A DNA stretch of 64,000 nucleotides from Escherichia marmotae (GCF_002900365.1 NZ_CP025979.1:744001-808000); one strand, 5' to 3'. Shown: positions 1 through 9,369, counted from the first letter of the stretch. The notes: a model not told the origin generated them from the letters alone. Program-made: numbers and translations.

Positions 1-594
1 GATCGCGACCATATTATTAAAAGTGCCGAACAGTCGCTAATTAATCTCGCGACCGATCATCTGGATTTACTGTTAATCCACCGTCCCGACCCGTTAATGG
101 ATGCCGATGAAGTGGCGGATGCGTTTAAACATTTGCATCAGAGCGGCAAAGTGCGCCATTTTGGCGTATCGAACTTCACGCCTGCGCAATTTGCCCTGCT
201 GCAATCGCGTTTGCCATTTACTCTTGCCACTAATCAGGTGGAAATTTCTCCGGTGCATCAGCCGTTGTTGCTGGATGGTACGCTCGATCAACTACAACAA
301 CTGCGTATTCGCCCGATGGCCTGGTCTTGTCTTGGCGGTGGCCGTTTATTTAATGATGATTATTTCAGGCCGCTACGTGATGAACTTGCTGTGGTGGCGG
401 AAGAATTAAACGCGGGTTCTATCGAGCAGGTGGTTTATGCCTGGATATTGCGTCTGCCATCGCAGCCGCTGCCGATTATTGGCTCCGGTAAAATTGAGCG
501 TGTGCGTGCCGCCGTTGAAGCGGAATCCCTGAAAATGACACGCCAGCAGTGGTTCCGTATCCGTAAAGCGGCATTAGGTTACGACGTCCCGTAA
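1..594 (+). CDS. ydhF: YdhF, aldo/keto reductase family oxidoreductase (5' end missing)
   Basis: The reading frame is open from the first base of the window, so this is the C-terminal 197 residues of a protein of about 298. The family folds as a TIM barrel and uses NADP(H). Visible are the strand LDLLLIHRPDP, the helix that follows, the family signature VRHFGVSNFTPAQF near residues 59-72 of the fragment, and the late cofactor-binding segment PIIGSGKIERV. The physiological substrate is not known. It sits about 80 bp upstream of sodC in the same direction. The sequence matches E. coli YdhF as I remember it; the catalytic tetrad lies partly off the left edge. Confidence 0.93.
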   Translation, partial: DRDHIIKSAEQSLINLATDHLDLLLIHRPDPLMDADEVADAFKHLHQSGKVRHFGVSNFTPAQFALLQSRLPFTLATNQVEISPVHQPLLLDGTLDQLQQLRIRPMAWSCLGGGRLFNDDYFRPLRDELAVVAEELNAGSIEQVVYAWILRLPSQPLPIIGSGKIERVRAAVEAESLKMTRQQWFRIRKAALGYDVP

Positions 595-673
595 GCACTT
601 TCGGAATCGCCTCCGTTCAAATATGTGTCACTGGTTTACACTTATTCAGGTATGCACATTGAGCGGAGGTCTT

Positions 674-1195
674 ATGAAACGTTTTAGTCTGGCTATTCTG
701 ACGCTGGTTGTTGCGACCGGCGCGCAAGCCGCCAGTGAAAAAGTCGAGATGAACCTCGTCACATCACAGGGGATTGGGCAGTCAATTGGCAGCATAACGA
801 TTACTGAAACCGATAAAGGTCTGGAATTTTCGCCCGATCTGAAAGCATTACCGCCCGGTGAGCATGGCTTCCATGTTCATGCCAAAGGAAGCTGCCAGCC
901 AGCAACGAAAGATGGCAAAGCTACTGCGGCGCAATCTGCAGGCGGACATCTTGATCCCAAAAATACCGGTAAACATGAAGGGCCAGAAGGTGCAGGGCAT
1001 TTAGGCGATCTGCCTGCGCTGGTGGTCAACAATGACGGTAAAGCAACCGATGCCGTCATTGCGCCTCGTCTGAAATCACTCGACGAAGTTAAAGACAAGG
1101 CGCTGATGATCCACGTTGGCGGCGATAATATGTCCGATCAACCAAAACCGCTGGGCGGCGGCGGTGAACGCTATGCCTGTGGTGTTATTAATTAA
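674..1195 (+). CDS. sodC: Periplasmic Cu/Zn superoxide dismutase SodC
   Basis: The 173-residue protein converts superoxide to oxygen and hydrogen peroxide in the periplasm. It begins with a Sec signal peptide of about 19 residues ending AQA. Metal ligands are visible: H67 and H69 in GFHVH, H92 in AGGHLDP, H101, H109 and D112 around the zinc loop, and H147 in MIHVGG. Cys74 and Cys169 can form the usual disulfide. An upstream in-frame ATG at 623 would add 17 residues, but the ATG at 674 follows a good GGAGGT ribosome site and starts the signal peptide. Its last four bases overlap the 3' end of the convergent ydhK locus. Confidence 0.96.
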   Translation: MKRFSLAILTLVVATGAQAASEKVEMNLVTSQGIGQSIGSITITETDKGLEFSPDLKALPPGEHGFHVHAKGSCQPATKDGKATAAQSAGGHLDPKNTGKHEGPEGAGHLGDLPALVVNNDGKATDAVIAPRLKSLDEVKDKALMIHVGGDNMSDQPKPLGGGGERYACGVIN

Positions 1196-3179
1196 GAGGC
1201 TAGCGTACCCTGTGGTGGTGCCTGCTCAAGTTGCGAAAGCGAGCAGTACAGTCGCCAGACAATCGCCGCCAGCTCACGGGCAGCGGGTTGATGATGGCGG
1301 GCAAGGCTGTCGCAGATTCGCTGTAACTCTTCAAGTGTGGCCGCCAGTGATTTTTGCTGCACGCCACGCTCGCTCATCACTCCTCGCAACAATGAAATAC
1401 AGTTATCTCGCACCTGCGATAAAGGATCGGAACGTGATTCCCAGTCGCGCAATTGCCAGACAACATGTGAACAGTTCAGCAGCACCACGCCCCAGCGTAA
1501 TAACCAACGGCGAGCCAGCGCGTCCTGGCTGTTACTCAACTGGCTGACGTGATGATAAGTGAGCGATTCAAATTCGCTTTCACTCAGGGTTGGGTGACGG
1601 CTAAGTTGATCGACAAAATCCCGTCGCAGTGCGCGAATATGACGGCGGCTTTTGCGGGCATCGGACCCCGGTCGCAAAATGGCGAATGCTAACCATGCCA
1701 GCGCCACGCCAACGATTTTTGCCAGGTTATCGTTAAGAAAATCAGCAAAATCATACACCGGAGGATTAGTGACAGCGATAAACGACCCCATAAATACAAT
1801 CAGTTGTCCCCACAGCGCGGCCAGTTTTGGCATCTGCAACTTAAGAAGCTGCATTGTCGCCAGTAGCGGGAAGAGAAACAGCAAAAATTGCCACAGATCG
1901 CTAATCTGAACCATCAGGCCAAACTTAACCACAAAACTGAATAGCGAAAGTAATACCAGCGTGCGCATCAGTAGCGACAACGACTTAAACGGTGCCGCGA
2001 CTGCGGAGTAAAGTACGCAACTAATTGCTGCCAGCGTTAATGCATTGGCACCAGCATCCCATTGCGAGGCAATACTCCATGCGCCAATCATCATCAATGT
2101 ACAAAATGTACGCAGTCCGCTCCACATAGCTTCGGCATTATCGGTATGACGTGCCAGGCCAGATGCGCGAGGGAGCCTGGTATGATCATCTGAGCTGCTT
2201 TCCAGGCGATGCAATTCCTGACTACTTTGCAGATAAAGGTGGCAAAAATAACGTAATCGGTGCCAGAAGGCGACGTGCCGGTAGTCGGCTAAGTTGGTTG
2301 GGCGTAGCGGGGCAATAATGCGCGCAACGGTGTAAAAATTTGTTTGCGAGTTGGCGAGCACCGTCAGTAACTGTTCGATAATTTCCCGTGTGGCACCGGG
2401 CGGTGAGGGCCAGTTGAGCAACATACGTCGCAGGCTGGAGATGACGCTGGTCATACGTAATTGCTGGTGGAGTAGCGCATTCAGGCGTGCATTTTGCTGG
2501 CGGAAACGATAGTGGCTCCAGAACGCCTGAATACGCAGCAAATTCATGGTCAGTATTTGCCCAATTACCGATTCATGTGCTGTGCGAATGGCATCGGTCG
2601 TTTCGGGCTGCCAAAGCAAACTGGCATGTTCCAGTAAACGAGCATGCATGTTTTTCAGTGCGGTTAAAAGAGCGGTGGCATCAGAACTGCTCGGCAGGAT
2701 CATCATCATCATGCCGCCGCAAAGAATACCGACAATCACTTCACAAACACGTGCCTGAGCGATATCCCATAGCTGGCTGGCTTCAGTAATATTGACCATC
2801 GGAAAGGCGATAATGGCCGCAGTATAGCCCGCCAGTTGAAATGCATAGGCCACATTATTCGTGAAATGCGCGCAGGCCCAGGTACAAAAGCCAAGCCACG
2901 CAGACATGCTCAACAGAAAAAACCACGGCTCGTTGAGAGTATGTCCGGCAAGAATCAGTGCCGCGATAGCTCCGAGCAAACTGCCAGCAATACGTCCCAT
3001 GCTTTTGCTGATGACACCGCCGCCGAGGTCATTGCCCAGTAAGGTTCATCAAGATTTAAATAATAGGCAACCGTCAGCGCCAGACACATGGCAATGGTGT
3101 TGCGTAACGCATAACGCCATTGCGCCAGCGTGGCTCTGAACCAGGGGAAATTGTGCAGCGACCATGGCGGTACGTTCAT
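1192..3179 (-). pseudogene. ydhK: ydhK, FUSC/aromatic acid exporter family membrane protein, frameshifted by a small deletion
   Basis: YdhK is normally about 670 residues: two blocks of membrane helices with a cytoplasmic domain between and after them (FUSC/AaeB-like), probably working with the membrane-fusion protein YdhJ. Here it is split. The first 74-codon frame starts at 3179 and matches YdhK up to YWAMTSAAV, then reads out of frame and stops at 2955. The rest, from MGRIAGSLLGA at 3000, is intact to the natural C-terminus. Compared with the remembered protein, VVSFPTVG and one further base (25 nt) are missing at 3015-3026, between two GGCGGTG copies. The ydhK start overlaps the ydhJ stop by one base. 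Re-initiation at the internal ATG would give a pump lacking its first two helices. Confidence 0.85.
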
Positions 3180-4036
3180 TACGGGCCTACAGCGATACTA
3201 CAGGTGGTGCCGGATACCAGCGTGACATCGCCGGGGACGTTATCGAGAGCAAAACGAACAGGAACACGTTGGGCGAGACGAACCCAGGGAACGTTAGGTT
3301 TAACGTCGGGAATCAGGCTGGAATCATTTTCCACACTCTGATCATAAATCGCCCGACCAATACTGGAAACGTGACCCTGTAACGTTTTATTGTCGCTGTA
3401 GAGTGTAATTTGTGCTGGCGCACCGCCCCGGATATGGCGCAATTTGGTTTCTTCAAAATAACCAATGGCGTAAAACGAGTGGCTGTCCACCAGAGCAAAC
3501 AGTGGTTTTCCGGTGTCGGCGTAGTCACCGATGCGGGTGGTGAGATTAGTGACCCATCCACTCACCGGGGCGCGAATTTCCGTTTGCGCCAGTTGCCATT
3601 GTGCCTGTTTCAGCGTTGCTTGTGCGGCATCGACACTTGCCTGCATCGCTTTAACATTGAGGTTAGCGGTATCCAGCTCTTCGGCAGAGATAAAGTTTTG
3701 TGAGAGATGGCGGCGACGGTTAGCTTCATTATTGGCTTTGGCGAGGTCAGATTGCGCTTTTGCCAACTGAGCTTGGGCATTAAGCACAGCAATCTGAAAG
3801 GGCGTTTTATCGATAGAGAACAGAATATCACCCGCGTTAACCAAGTGGTTGTCTTTTATATTCAGCTCAACAATACGTCCAGACACCTGTGGCGTGATAG
3901 AAACCTGTTCTGCGCGTATTTTTCCGTCGCGTGTCCAGGGGGACTGCATGTAGTAGTTCCATAGCCACCATCCGGCAAGAACTGCAAAAACCGCTACAAT
4001 AATTGTTGAGAAATATTTAATGGTTTTAATTGACAT
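3179..4036 (-). CDS. ydhJ: YdhJ, HlyD/AaeA-type membrane fusion (periplasmic adaptor) protein
   Basis: A 285-residue adaptor anchored by one N-terminal helix (about residues 10-30, ending VLAGWWLWNYY). The biotinyl-lipoyl-like half-motif PQVSGRIVELNIKDN, the coiled-coil hairpin rich in A, Q and L (residues 85-150), and the second half-motif IRAPVSGWVTNL follow in family order. Such proteins bridge an inner-membrane pump to an outer-membrane channel. The start at 4036 (MSIKTIKYF) fits the known form; an ATG 14 codons upstream is less likely because it would run into ydhI. It lies between ydhI and ydhK in a minus-strand operon. Its pump partner YdhK is broken here, so export by this set is doubtful. 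Confidence 0.92.
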   Translation of the reverse strand: MSIKTIKYFSTIIVAVFAVLAGWWLWNYYMQSPWTRDGKIRAEQVSITPQVSGRIVELNIKDNHLVNAGDILFSIDKTPFQIAVLNAQAQLAKAQSDLAKANNEANRRRHLSQNFISAEELDTANLNVKAMQASVDAAQATLKQAQWQLAQTEIRAPVSGWVTNLTTRIGDYADTGKPLFALVDSHSFYAIGYFEETKLRHIRGGAPAQITLYSDNKTLQGHVSSIGRAIYDQSVENDSSLIPDVKPNVPWVRLAQRVPVRFALDNVPGDVTLVSGTTCSIAVGP

Positions 4037-4038
4037 AG

Positions 4039-4275
4039 TTACCACGCAATCAGTATTGCCAAGGCAAAGCAAACGCAAATCGCAAACAGCGACAAATCCA
4101 TTAACAAGGGATGCCAGATGTCTCCGGCGTAGATTTTGTCGCGAAGCAGGCGGTGTATAACGAGCCAGATGACAAATCCAAGCGCGAACGCTTTGAAAAA
4201 CGGAGGAAAGTAGATGGATGCACCGAACACCAGATCTTGTAAGGGTAATCCTGTTGCACTATGCATAAACTTCAC
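4039..4275 (-). CDS. ydhI: YdhI, small DUF1656-family inner-membrane protein
   Basis: A 78-residue protein with two predicted membrane helices (roughly residues 24-44 and 56-77). DUF1656 proteins are commonly the first gene of aromatic-acid/FUSC-type efflux operons (compare aaeX-aaeA-aaeB). It stops two bases before the ydhJ start, so translation is probably coupled. The operon is divergent from slyA across about 200 bp holding both promoters and a SlyA palindrome. In this lineage the same operon is known to respond to SlyA; that is family knowledge, not something the sequence proves. Confidence 0.92.
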   Translation of the reverse strand: MKFMHSATGLPLQDLVFGASIYFPPFFKAFALGFVIWLVIHRLLRDKIYAGDIWHPLLMDLSLFAICVCFALAILIAW

Positions 4276-4447
4276 AAAATAGATTCCTTTACGGCTGAAT
4301 ATATTGCTTTAGATTAATAAATATTCTTTATGTGCGAGAAAGTTACTCGCTATTTCTGAAAAGCATGTCTGATGGTAAGCAAATGCAGCAATACATTTGT
4401 TTTAGCAATACAATTGCTGCACACTATTCTAAAAGCTGTATAATATC

Positions 4448-4459
4448 TTAGCAAGCTAA
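4448..4459. promoter_or_regulatory. SlyA operator-like palindrome
   Basis: TTAGCAAGCTAA is a perfect 12-bp palindrome and equals the optimal SlyA binding sequence I know from the literature. It ends 16 bp before the slyA start and lies between slyA and ydhIJK, fitting autoregulation of slyA. Confidence 0.8.
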
Positions 4460-4475
4460 TTATAAGGAGATGAAA

Positions 4476-4910
4476 TTGGAATCGCCACTAGGTTCTGATC
4501 TGGCACGGTTGGTGCGCATATGGCGTGCTCTGATAGACCATCGCCTGAAACCGCTGGAGTTAACGCAAACCCATTGGGTAACGTTGCACAATATCCATCA
4601 GTTACCTCCAGACCAGTCGCAAATTCAACTGGCAAAAGCGATCGGCATTGAGCAGCCTTCACTGGTTCGTACGTTGGACCAACTGGAAGAAAAAGGGTTA
4701 ATTTCGCGTCAAACTTGTGCCAGTGATCGTCGGGCCAAACGCATTAAACTGACGGAAAAGGCGGAGCCGCTGATTAGCGAAATGGAAGCTGTGATTAACA
4801 AAACCCGGGCGGAAATTTTGCATGGGATTTCCGCAGAGGAGCTGGAACAATTGATTAAGCTCATTGTAAAAATTGAGCATAACATCATAGAGTTACAGGC
4901 CAAAGGGTGA
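4476..4910 (+). CDS. slyA: SlyA, MarR-family transcriptional regulator
   Basis: A 144-residue winged-helix dimer that relieves H-NS silencing and controls envelope and virulence-related genes. The MarR core is visible: recognition-helix region QIQLAKAIGIEQPSLVRTLD, then the wing with CASDRRAKRIKLT, and terminal dimerisation helices. I chose the TTG at 4476: the AAGGAG ribosome site at 4464-4469 is directly abutted by the ATG at 4470, too close for initiation, but is six bases from the TTG. Starting at the ATG would add two residues. A perfect SlyA box lies in the leader. It converges on slyB with a hairpin between. Confidence 0.95.
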   Translation: MESPLGSDLARLVRIWRALIDHRLKPLELTQTHWVTLHNIHQLPPDQSQIQLAKAIGIEQPSLVRTLDQLEEKGLISRQTCASDRRAKRIKLTEKAEPLISEMEAVINKTRAEILHGISAEELEQLIKLIVKIEHNIIELQAKG

Positions 4911-4921
4911 AATGAAGGAGG

Positions 4922-4947
4922 CGTGTGGCCAGTTACCTGACCACACG
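4922..4947. terminator. Hairpin between convergent slyA and slyB
   Basis: CGTGTGG (4922-4928) pairs with CCACACG (4941-4947), with further partial pairing inside. It separates the two 3' ends. There is no strong T-run on either side, so efficiency is uncertain. Confidence 0.5.
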
Positions 4948-4956
4948 TTAACGTGT

Positions 4957-5424
4957 TTAGCGCGGGGAAACAGTCACCTGGCTGCCGTTGCTGGCCAGAA
5001 TGACACGTTGTCCCGGAGAGAAGTGGGTATTGCCCTGTTTCTGTACCACCATGATGGTGTTGCCATCATCTTTACGAATTTCCAACTCCACACCCTGGGT
5101 TTTGTTTATTGCGCTCTGCACGCCCTGACCGGCTACACCGCCTGCGATAGCACCTGCCGCGGTAGCCAGAGAACGCCCGGTTCCGCCGCCAACGGTATTT
5201 CCAAGGAAGCCACCGAGAACCGCACCGCCAATTGCGCCGATAACGTTGGAATCATCACCGCCCTGAATTTGTACCTGTCGTACATTAACGATTGTGCCAT
5301 AGCTGACATTCTGCACTTGCTTCGCTTCAGAGGCGGTATAGACATCACCAGAAAGGGTATCGTTGTTGACACAACCGACAAGAGACAGACCGACCATTGA
5401 TACAACCAGTACGCGCTTAATCAT
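4957..5424 (-). CDS. slyB: SlyB, outer-membrane lipoprotein with glycine-zipper domain
   Basis: A 155-residue lipoprotein. The lipobox is VGLSLVGC with lipidated Cys18. Next comes a glycine-zipper segment (residues 62-105, many GxxxG steps such as GAIGGAVLGGFLGNTVG) that can insert in membranes and oligomerise, then a small C-terminal beta domain. In E. coli and Salmonella SlyB belongs to the PhoP regulon and supports outer-membrane integrity under divalent-cation stress. A consensus PhoP box lies upstream at 5549-5565, consistent with that control. Confidence 0.96.
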   Translation of the reverse strand: MIKRVLVVSMVGLSLVGCVNNDTLSGDVYTASEAKQVQNVSYGTIVNVRQVQIQGGDDSNVIGAIGGAVLGGFLGNTVGGGTGRSLATAAGAIAGGVAGQGVQSAINKTQGVELEIRKDDGNTIMVVQKQGNTHFSPGQRVILASNGSQVTVSPR

Positions 5425-5548
5425 TGAAAAATCTCCTGATTACCATGAAACGCCTCACAAGCATCCCTCATGGCCAAAGTAAATGGCATTGGTATAACTA
5501 TGATTACATGTTCCACTAAAACATGACGGAATCATAATTAGAATACGG

Positions 5549-5565
5549 TTAACCAAGTATAAACA
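5549..5565 (-). promoter_or_regulatory. PhoP box upstream of slyB
   Basis: On the minus strand the sequence reads TGTTTA-TACTT-GGTTAA, matching the PhoP consensus (T/G)GTTTA-N5-(T/G)GTTTA with the proper 5-bp spacer. It ends about 125 bp upstream of the slyB start codon. slyB is a known PhoPQ target. Confidence 0.75.
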
Positions 5566-5698
5566 AAACATTCATAGTAGTTATTGATATAAATATAATA
5601 TTTTCCTACCAACGGTAAAAATCGGCACTCATGCATGGAATTCGCGAGAGGTTTGTGTTTGAGTGGAGCGCAAACGTCAGGTTGAAAAAGGATGAACT

Positions 5699-6820
5699 AT
5701 GAAATCAGGCCGCTTTATTGGCGTAATGTCAGGCACTAGTCTGGATGGTGTCGATGTTGTGCTGGCGACAATCGATGAACACAGGGTGGCGCAGTTGGCA
5801 AGTTTGAGTTGGCCGATCCCTCCATCACTTAAACAAGCGGTGCTGGATATTTGCCAGGGGCAGCAGCTTACACTTTCGCAGTTTGGTCAACTGGATACTC
5901 AACTTGGTCGCCTGTTTGCCGATGCCGTTAACGCATTGCTCAAAGAAGAAAATTTGCAGCCGAAAGATATCGTTGCTATTGGTTGTCACGGTCAGACTGT
6001 ATGGCACGAACCCACGGGCGTCGCGCCGCATACTCTACAGATTGGGGATAACAACCAAATTGTGGCGCGCACTGGAATTACTGTCGTCGGGGATTTTCGC
6101 CGTCGCGATATCGCCCTGGGTGGACAGGGCGCACCGCTGGTGCCAGCGTTTCATCATGCATTGCTGGCTCATCCTACTGAGCGGCGTATGGTGCTCAACA
6201 TTGGTGGTATTGCCAATTTGTCACTGCTCATTCCTGGGCAACCGGTGGGTGGCTACGATACCGGACCGGGTAACATGCTGATGGATGCGTGGATCTGGCG
6301 TCAGGCGGGTAAACCTTACGATAAAGACGCTGGATGGGCACGCGCGGGCAGGGTCATTCTCCCTCTGCTGCAAAATATGCTTAGTGATGCGTATTTTTCC
6401 CAGCCTGCGCCAAAAAGCACCGGGCGTGAATACTTTAACTACGGTTGGCTGGAGCGTCACCTGCGTCAATTCCCGGGCGTTGATGCGCGCGATGTCCAGG
6501 CGACGCTGGTGGAACTGACAGCAGTGACCATTTCTGAACAGGTGTTATTGAGTGGTGGTTGTGATCGTTTGATGGTATGTGGTGGCGGAAGCCGTAATCC
6601 ATTAGTGATGACGCGACTTGCTGCCTTGCTGCCAGGAACGGAAGTGACCACCACTGATGCTGTCGGCATTAGCGGTGATGACATGGAAGCATTGGCCTTC
6701 GCCTGGCTTGCCTGGCGGACGCTGGCGGGGCTGCCTGGCAATCTGCCCTCGGTCACTGGCGCAAGCGAGGCGACGGTATTGGGCGCAATTTTTCCCGCAA
6801 ACCCGCGATATCAGAGTTAA
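5699..6820 (+). CDS. anmK: Anhydro-N-acetylmuramic acid kinase AnmK
   Basis: AnmK hydrolyses and phosphorylates 1,6-anhydro-MurNAc released from peptidoglycan turnover to MurNAc-6-phosphate, returning wall sugar to metabolism in the cytoplasm. The 373-residue protein shows the ASKHA-type phosphate loop at the N-terminus (GVMSGTSLDGVDV, residues 8-20), the second phosphate motif GYDTGPGNMLMD and the adenosine motif MVCGGGSRNP. It ends four residues later than the K-12 form I remember (extra RYQS), an insignificant extension. mliC follows in the same direction. Confidence 0.95.
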   Translation: MKSGRFIGVMSGTSLDGVDVVLATIDEHRVAQLASLSWPIPPSLKQAVLDICQGQQLTLSQFGQLDTQLGRLFADAVNALLKEENLQPKDIVAIGCHGQTVWHEPTGVAPHTLQIGDNNQIVARTGITVVGDFRRRDIALGGQGAPLVPAFHHALLAHPTERRMVLNIGGIANLSLLIPGQPVGGYDTGPGNMLMDAWIWRQAGKPYDKDAGWARAGRVILPLLQNMLSDAYFSQPAPKSTGREYFNYGWLERHLRQFPGVDARDVQATLVELTAVTISEQVLLSGGCDRLMVCGGGSRNPLVMTRLAALLPGTEVTTTDAVGISGDDMEALAFAWLAWRTLAGLPGNLPSVTGASEATVLGAIFPANPRYQS

Positions 6821-6904
6821 CTGAATTTTTCCTACTGCTTCTGCCGTTACACTTGGATGTTGAGGAGAGCGTTTTGCTCTCCGGACCAGGAAAGTCTTCG
6901 GGAT

Positions 6905-7234
6905 ATGTTTATGAAAAAACTGTTACTGATCTGTTTACCGGTGCTTCTCACCGGCTGTAGCGCGTTCAATCAACTGGTTGAGCGCATGCAAACCGATACG
7001 CTGGAATACCAGTGTGATGAAAAACCGTTGACGGTAAAACTGAATAATCCACGTCAGGAAGTCAGTTTTGTCTACGACAATCAATTACTGCACCTTAAAC
7101 AGGGCATTTCAGCATCAGGCGCGCGTTATACCGACGGTATCTACGTTTTCTGGTCGAAAGGCAATGAGGCGACGGTCTATAAGCGTGACCGCATTGTATT
7201 GAATAACTGTCAGTTACAAAATCCACAGCGTTGA
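6905..7234 (+). CDS. mliC: MliC, membrane-bound inhibitor of C-type lysozyme
   Basis: A 109-residue lipoprotein (formerly YdhA) that protects the cell against host C-type lysozyme from the outer membrane. A signal peptide ends in LLTGC, lipidated at about Cys17-18. The mature beta-barrel domain carries the family pattern YQCDEKPLTVKLNN and SASGARYTDGIYVFWSKG; the conserved Ser and Lys in this loop insert into the lysozyme active site in characterised homologues. I prefer the ATG at 6905 over one 48 bp upstream because the latter would put charged residues before the signal sequence. It lies between anmK and pdxH. Confidence 0.94.
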   Translation: MFMKKLLLICLPVLLTGCSAFNQLVERMQTDTLEYQCDEKPLTVKLNNPRQEVSFVYDNQLLHLKQGISASGARYTDGIYVFWSKGNEATVYKRDRIVLNNCQLQNPQR

Positions 7235-7292
7235 GATTTTTCCAGGGGCGGCGCACAATAGCGTCACCCACTGACAATCCGTAAAGAAAACC

Positions 7293-7949
7293 ATGTCTGA
7301 TAACGACGAATTGCAGCAAATCGCGCATCTGCGGCGTGAATACACCAAAGGCGGTTTACGCCGCCGCGATCTTCCCGCCGATCCATTAACCCTTTTCGAA
7401 CGCTGGCTCTCCCAGGCGTGTGAAGCTAAGTTGGCTGATCCTACAGCGATGGTCGTCGCGACCGTTGATGAACATGGTCAGCCTTATCAGCGCATCGTTT
7501 TACTCAAACATTACGACGAAAAAGGTATGGTGTTTTACACTAACCTTGGCAGTCGCAAAGCGCATCAAATCGAACAAAATCCGCGCGTTAGCCTGCTTTT
7601 CCCCTGGCATACTCTTGAGCGCCAGGTGATGGTTATCGGTAAAGCGGAACGTCTTTCGACTCTCGAAGTGATGAAATATTTTCATAGCCGTCCCCGTGAC
7701 AGCCAGATTGGCGCGTGGGTATCGAAGCAGTCCAGCCGTATTTCCGCGCGCGGGATCCTTGAGAGTAAATTCCTTGAGCTGAAGCAGAAGTTTCAGCAGG
7801 GTGAAGTCCCTTTACCGAGTTTCTGGGGCGGTTTCCGCGTCAGTCTTGAGCAGGTTGAGTTCTGGCTGGGTGGTGAGCATCGTCTGCATGACCGCTTTTT
7901 GTACCAGCGTGAAAATGAGGCGTGGAAAATCGATCGTCTCGCACCCTGA
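7293..7949 (+). CDS. pdxH: Pyridoxine/pyridoxamine 5'-phosphate oxidase PdxH
   Basis: An FMN enzyme of 218 residues that makes pyridoxal 5'-phosphate from PNP or PMP using oxygen, the last step of vitamin B6 synthesis and salvage. The split-barrel fold is recognisable: substrate and FMN-binding segments RIVLLKHYDEKGMVFYTN, the SRKAHQIEQNP stretch, the QSSRISARG segment, and the C-terminal signature WGGFRVSLEQVEFWLGG. The salvage kinase pdxY lies two genes downstream, with tyrS between, an arrangement that places both B6 genes in one locus. Confidence 0.97.
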   Translation: MSDNDELQQIAHLRREYTKGGLRRRDLPADPLTLFERWLSQACEAKLADPTAMVVATVDEHGQPYQRIVLLKHYDEKGMVFYTNLGSRKAHQIEQNPRVSLLFPWHTLERQVMVIGKAERLSTLEVMKYFHSRPRDSQIGAWVSKQSSRISARGILESKFLELKQKFQQGEVPLPSFWGGFRVSLEQVEFWLGGEHRLHDRFLYQRENEAWKIDRLAP

Positions 7950-8077
7950 AAAGATGCAAAAATCTTGCTTTAATCGCTGGCACTCCTGATTCCGGCACTT
8001 TATTCTATGTCTCTTTCGCATCTGGCGAAAAGTCGTGTACCGGCAAAGGTGCAGTCGTTATATACATGGAGATTTTG

Positions 8078-9352
8078 ATGGCAAGCAGTAACTTGATTAA
8101 ACAATTGCAAGAGCGGGGGCTGGTGGCCCAGGTGACGGACGAAGAAGCGTTAGCAGAGCGACTGGCGCAAGGCCCGATCGCGCTCTATTGCGGCTTCGAT
8201 CCTACCGCTGACAGCTTGCATTTGGGGCATCTTGTTCCATTGTTATGCCTGAAACGCTTCCAGCAAGCGGGCCACAAGCCGGTTGCGCTGGTAGGCGGCG
8301 CGACGGGTCTGATTGGCGACCCGAGCTTCAAAGCTGCCGAGCGTAAGCTGAACACCGAAGAAACTGTTCAGGAGTGGGTGGACAAAATCCGCAAGCAGGT
8401 TGCCCCGTTCCTCGATTTCGACTGTGGAGAAAATTCTGCTATCGCCGCGAACAACTATGACTGGTTCGGCAATATGAACGTGCTGACCTTCCTGCGCGAT
8501 ATCGGTAAGCACTTCTCCGTTAACCAGATGATCAACAAAGAAGCGGTTAAGCAGCGTCTCAACCGTGAAGATCAAGGTATTTCGTTCACCGAGTTTTCTT
8601 ATAACCTGTTGCAGGGCTATGACTTCGCCTGCCTGAATAAACAGTATGGTGTGACGTTGCAGATTGGCGGTTCTGACCAGTGGGGGAACATCACCTCTGG
8701 TATCGATCTGACTCGCCGTCTGCATCAGAATCAGGTGTTTGGCCTGACCGTTCCTTTGATCACCAAGGCTGACGGCACTAAGTTTGGTAAAACTGAAGGC
8801 GGAGCCGTATGGCTGGATCCGAAGAAAACCAGTCCGTACAAGTTCTACCAGTTCTGGATCAATACCGCTGATGCCGACGTTTACCGCTTCCTGAAGTTCT
8901 TCACCTTCATGAGCATTGAAGAGATCAATGCCCTCGAAGAGGAAGATAAGAACAGTGGTAAAGCACCACGCGCCCAGTATGTACTGGCGGAGCAGGTGAC
9001 GCGTCTGGTTCACGGTGAAGAGGGTTTGCAAGCCGCGAAACGTATTACCGAATGCCTGTTCAGCGGTTCTTTGAGTGCGCTTAGTGAAGCGGACTTCGAA
9101 CAGCTAGCGCAGGACGGCGTACCGATGGTTGAGATGGAAAAAGGCGCTGATCTGATGCAGGCACTGGTCGATTCTGAGCTCCAACCGTCCCGTGGTCAGG
9201 CGCGTAAAACTATCGCGTCCAATGCCATCACCATTAACGGTGAAAAACAGTCCGATCCTGAATACTTCTTTAAAGAAGAAGATCGTCTGTTTGGTCGTTA
9301 TACCTTACTGCGTCGTGGCAAAAAGAATTACTGTCTGATTTGCTGGAAATAA
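8078..9352 (+). CDS. tyrS: Tyrosyl-tRNA synthetase TyrS
   Basis: A 424-residue class I synthetase that charges tRNA-Tyr. The HIGH-type motif is HLGHL (residues 49-53 in PTADSLHLGHL), the KMSKS-type loop is KFGKT, and tyrosine-binding residues sit in the GGSDQWGNI motif. A C-terminal S4-like RNA-binding domain follows (SRGQARKTIASNAITINGE). A longer in-frame start overlapping pdxH exists, but ATG 8078 follows a GGAG-type ribosome site and gives the normal N-terminus. The leader from 7950 to 8077 should contain the tyrS promoter. Confidence 0.97.
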   Translation: MASSNLIKQLQERGLVAQVTDEEALAERLAQGPIALYCGFDPTADSLHLGHLVPLLCLKRFQQAGHKPVALVGGATGLIGDPSFKAAERKLNTEETVQEWVDKIRKQVAPFLDFDCGENSAIAANNYDWFGNMNVLTFLRDIGKHFSVNQMINKEAVKQRLNREDQGISFTEFSYNLLQGYDFACLNKQYGVTLQIGGSDQWGNITSGIDLTRRLHQNQVFGLTVPLITKADGTKFGKTEGGAVWLDPKKTSPYKFYQFWINTADADVYRFLKFFTFMSIEEINALEEEDKNSGKAPRAQYVLAEQVTRLVHGEEGLQAAKRITECLFSGSLSALSEADFEQLAQDGVPMVEMEKGADLMQALVDSELQPSRGQARKTIASNAITINGEKQSDPEYFFKEEDRLFGRYTLLRRGKKNYCLICWK

Positions 9353-9369
9353 TGCACTAAGTGGAAAAG

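Noticed and set aside
8243..9031. 262-codon frame antisense to tyrS
   Set aside because: Complete overlap with an essential, highly conserved gene; composition is that of an antisense shadow.
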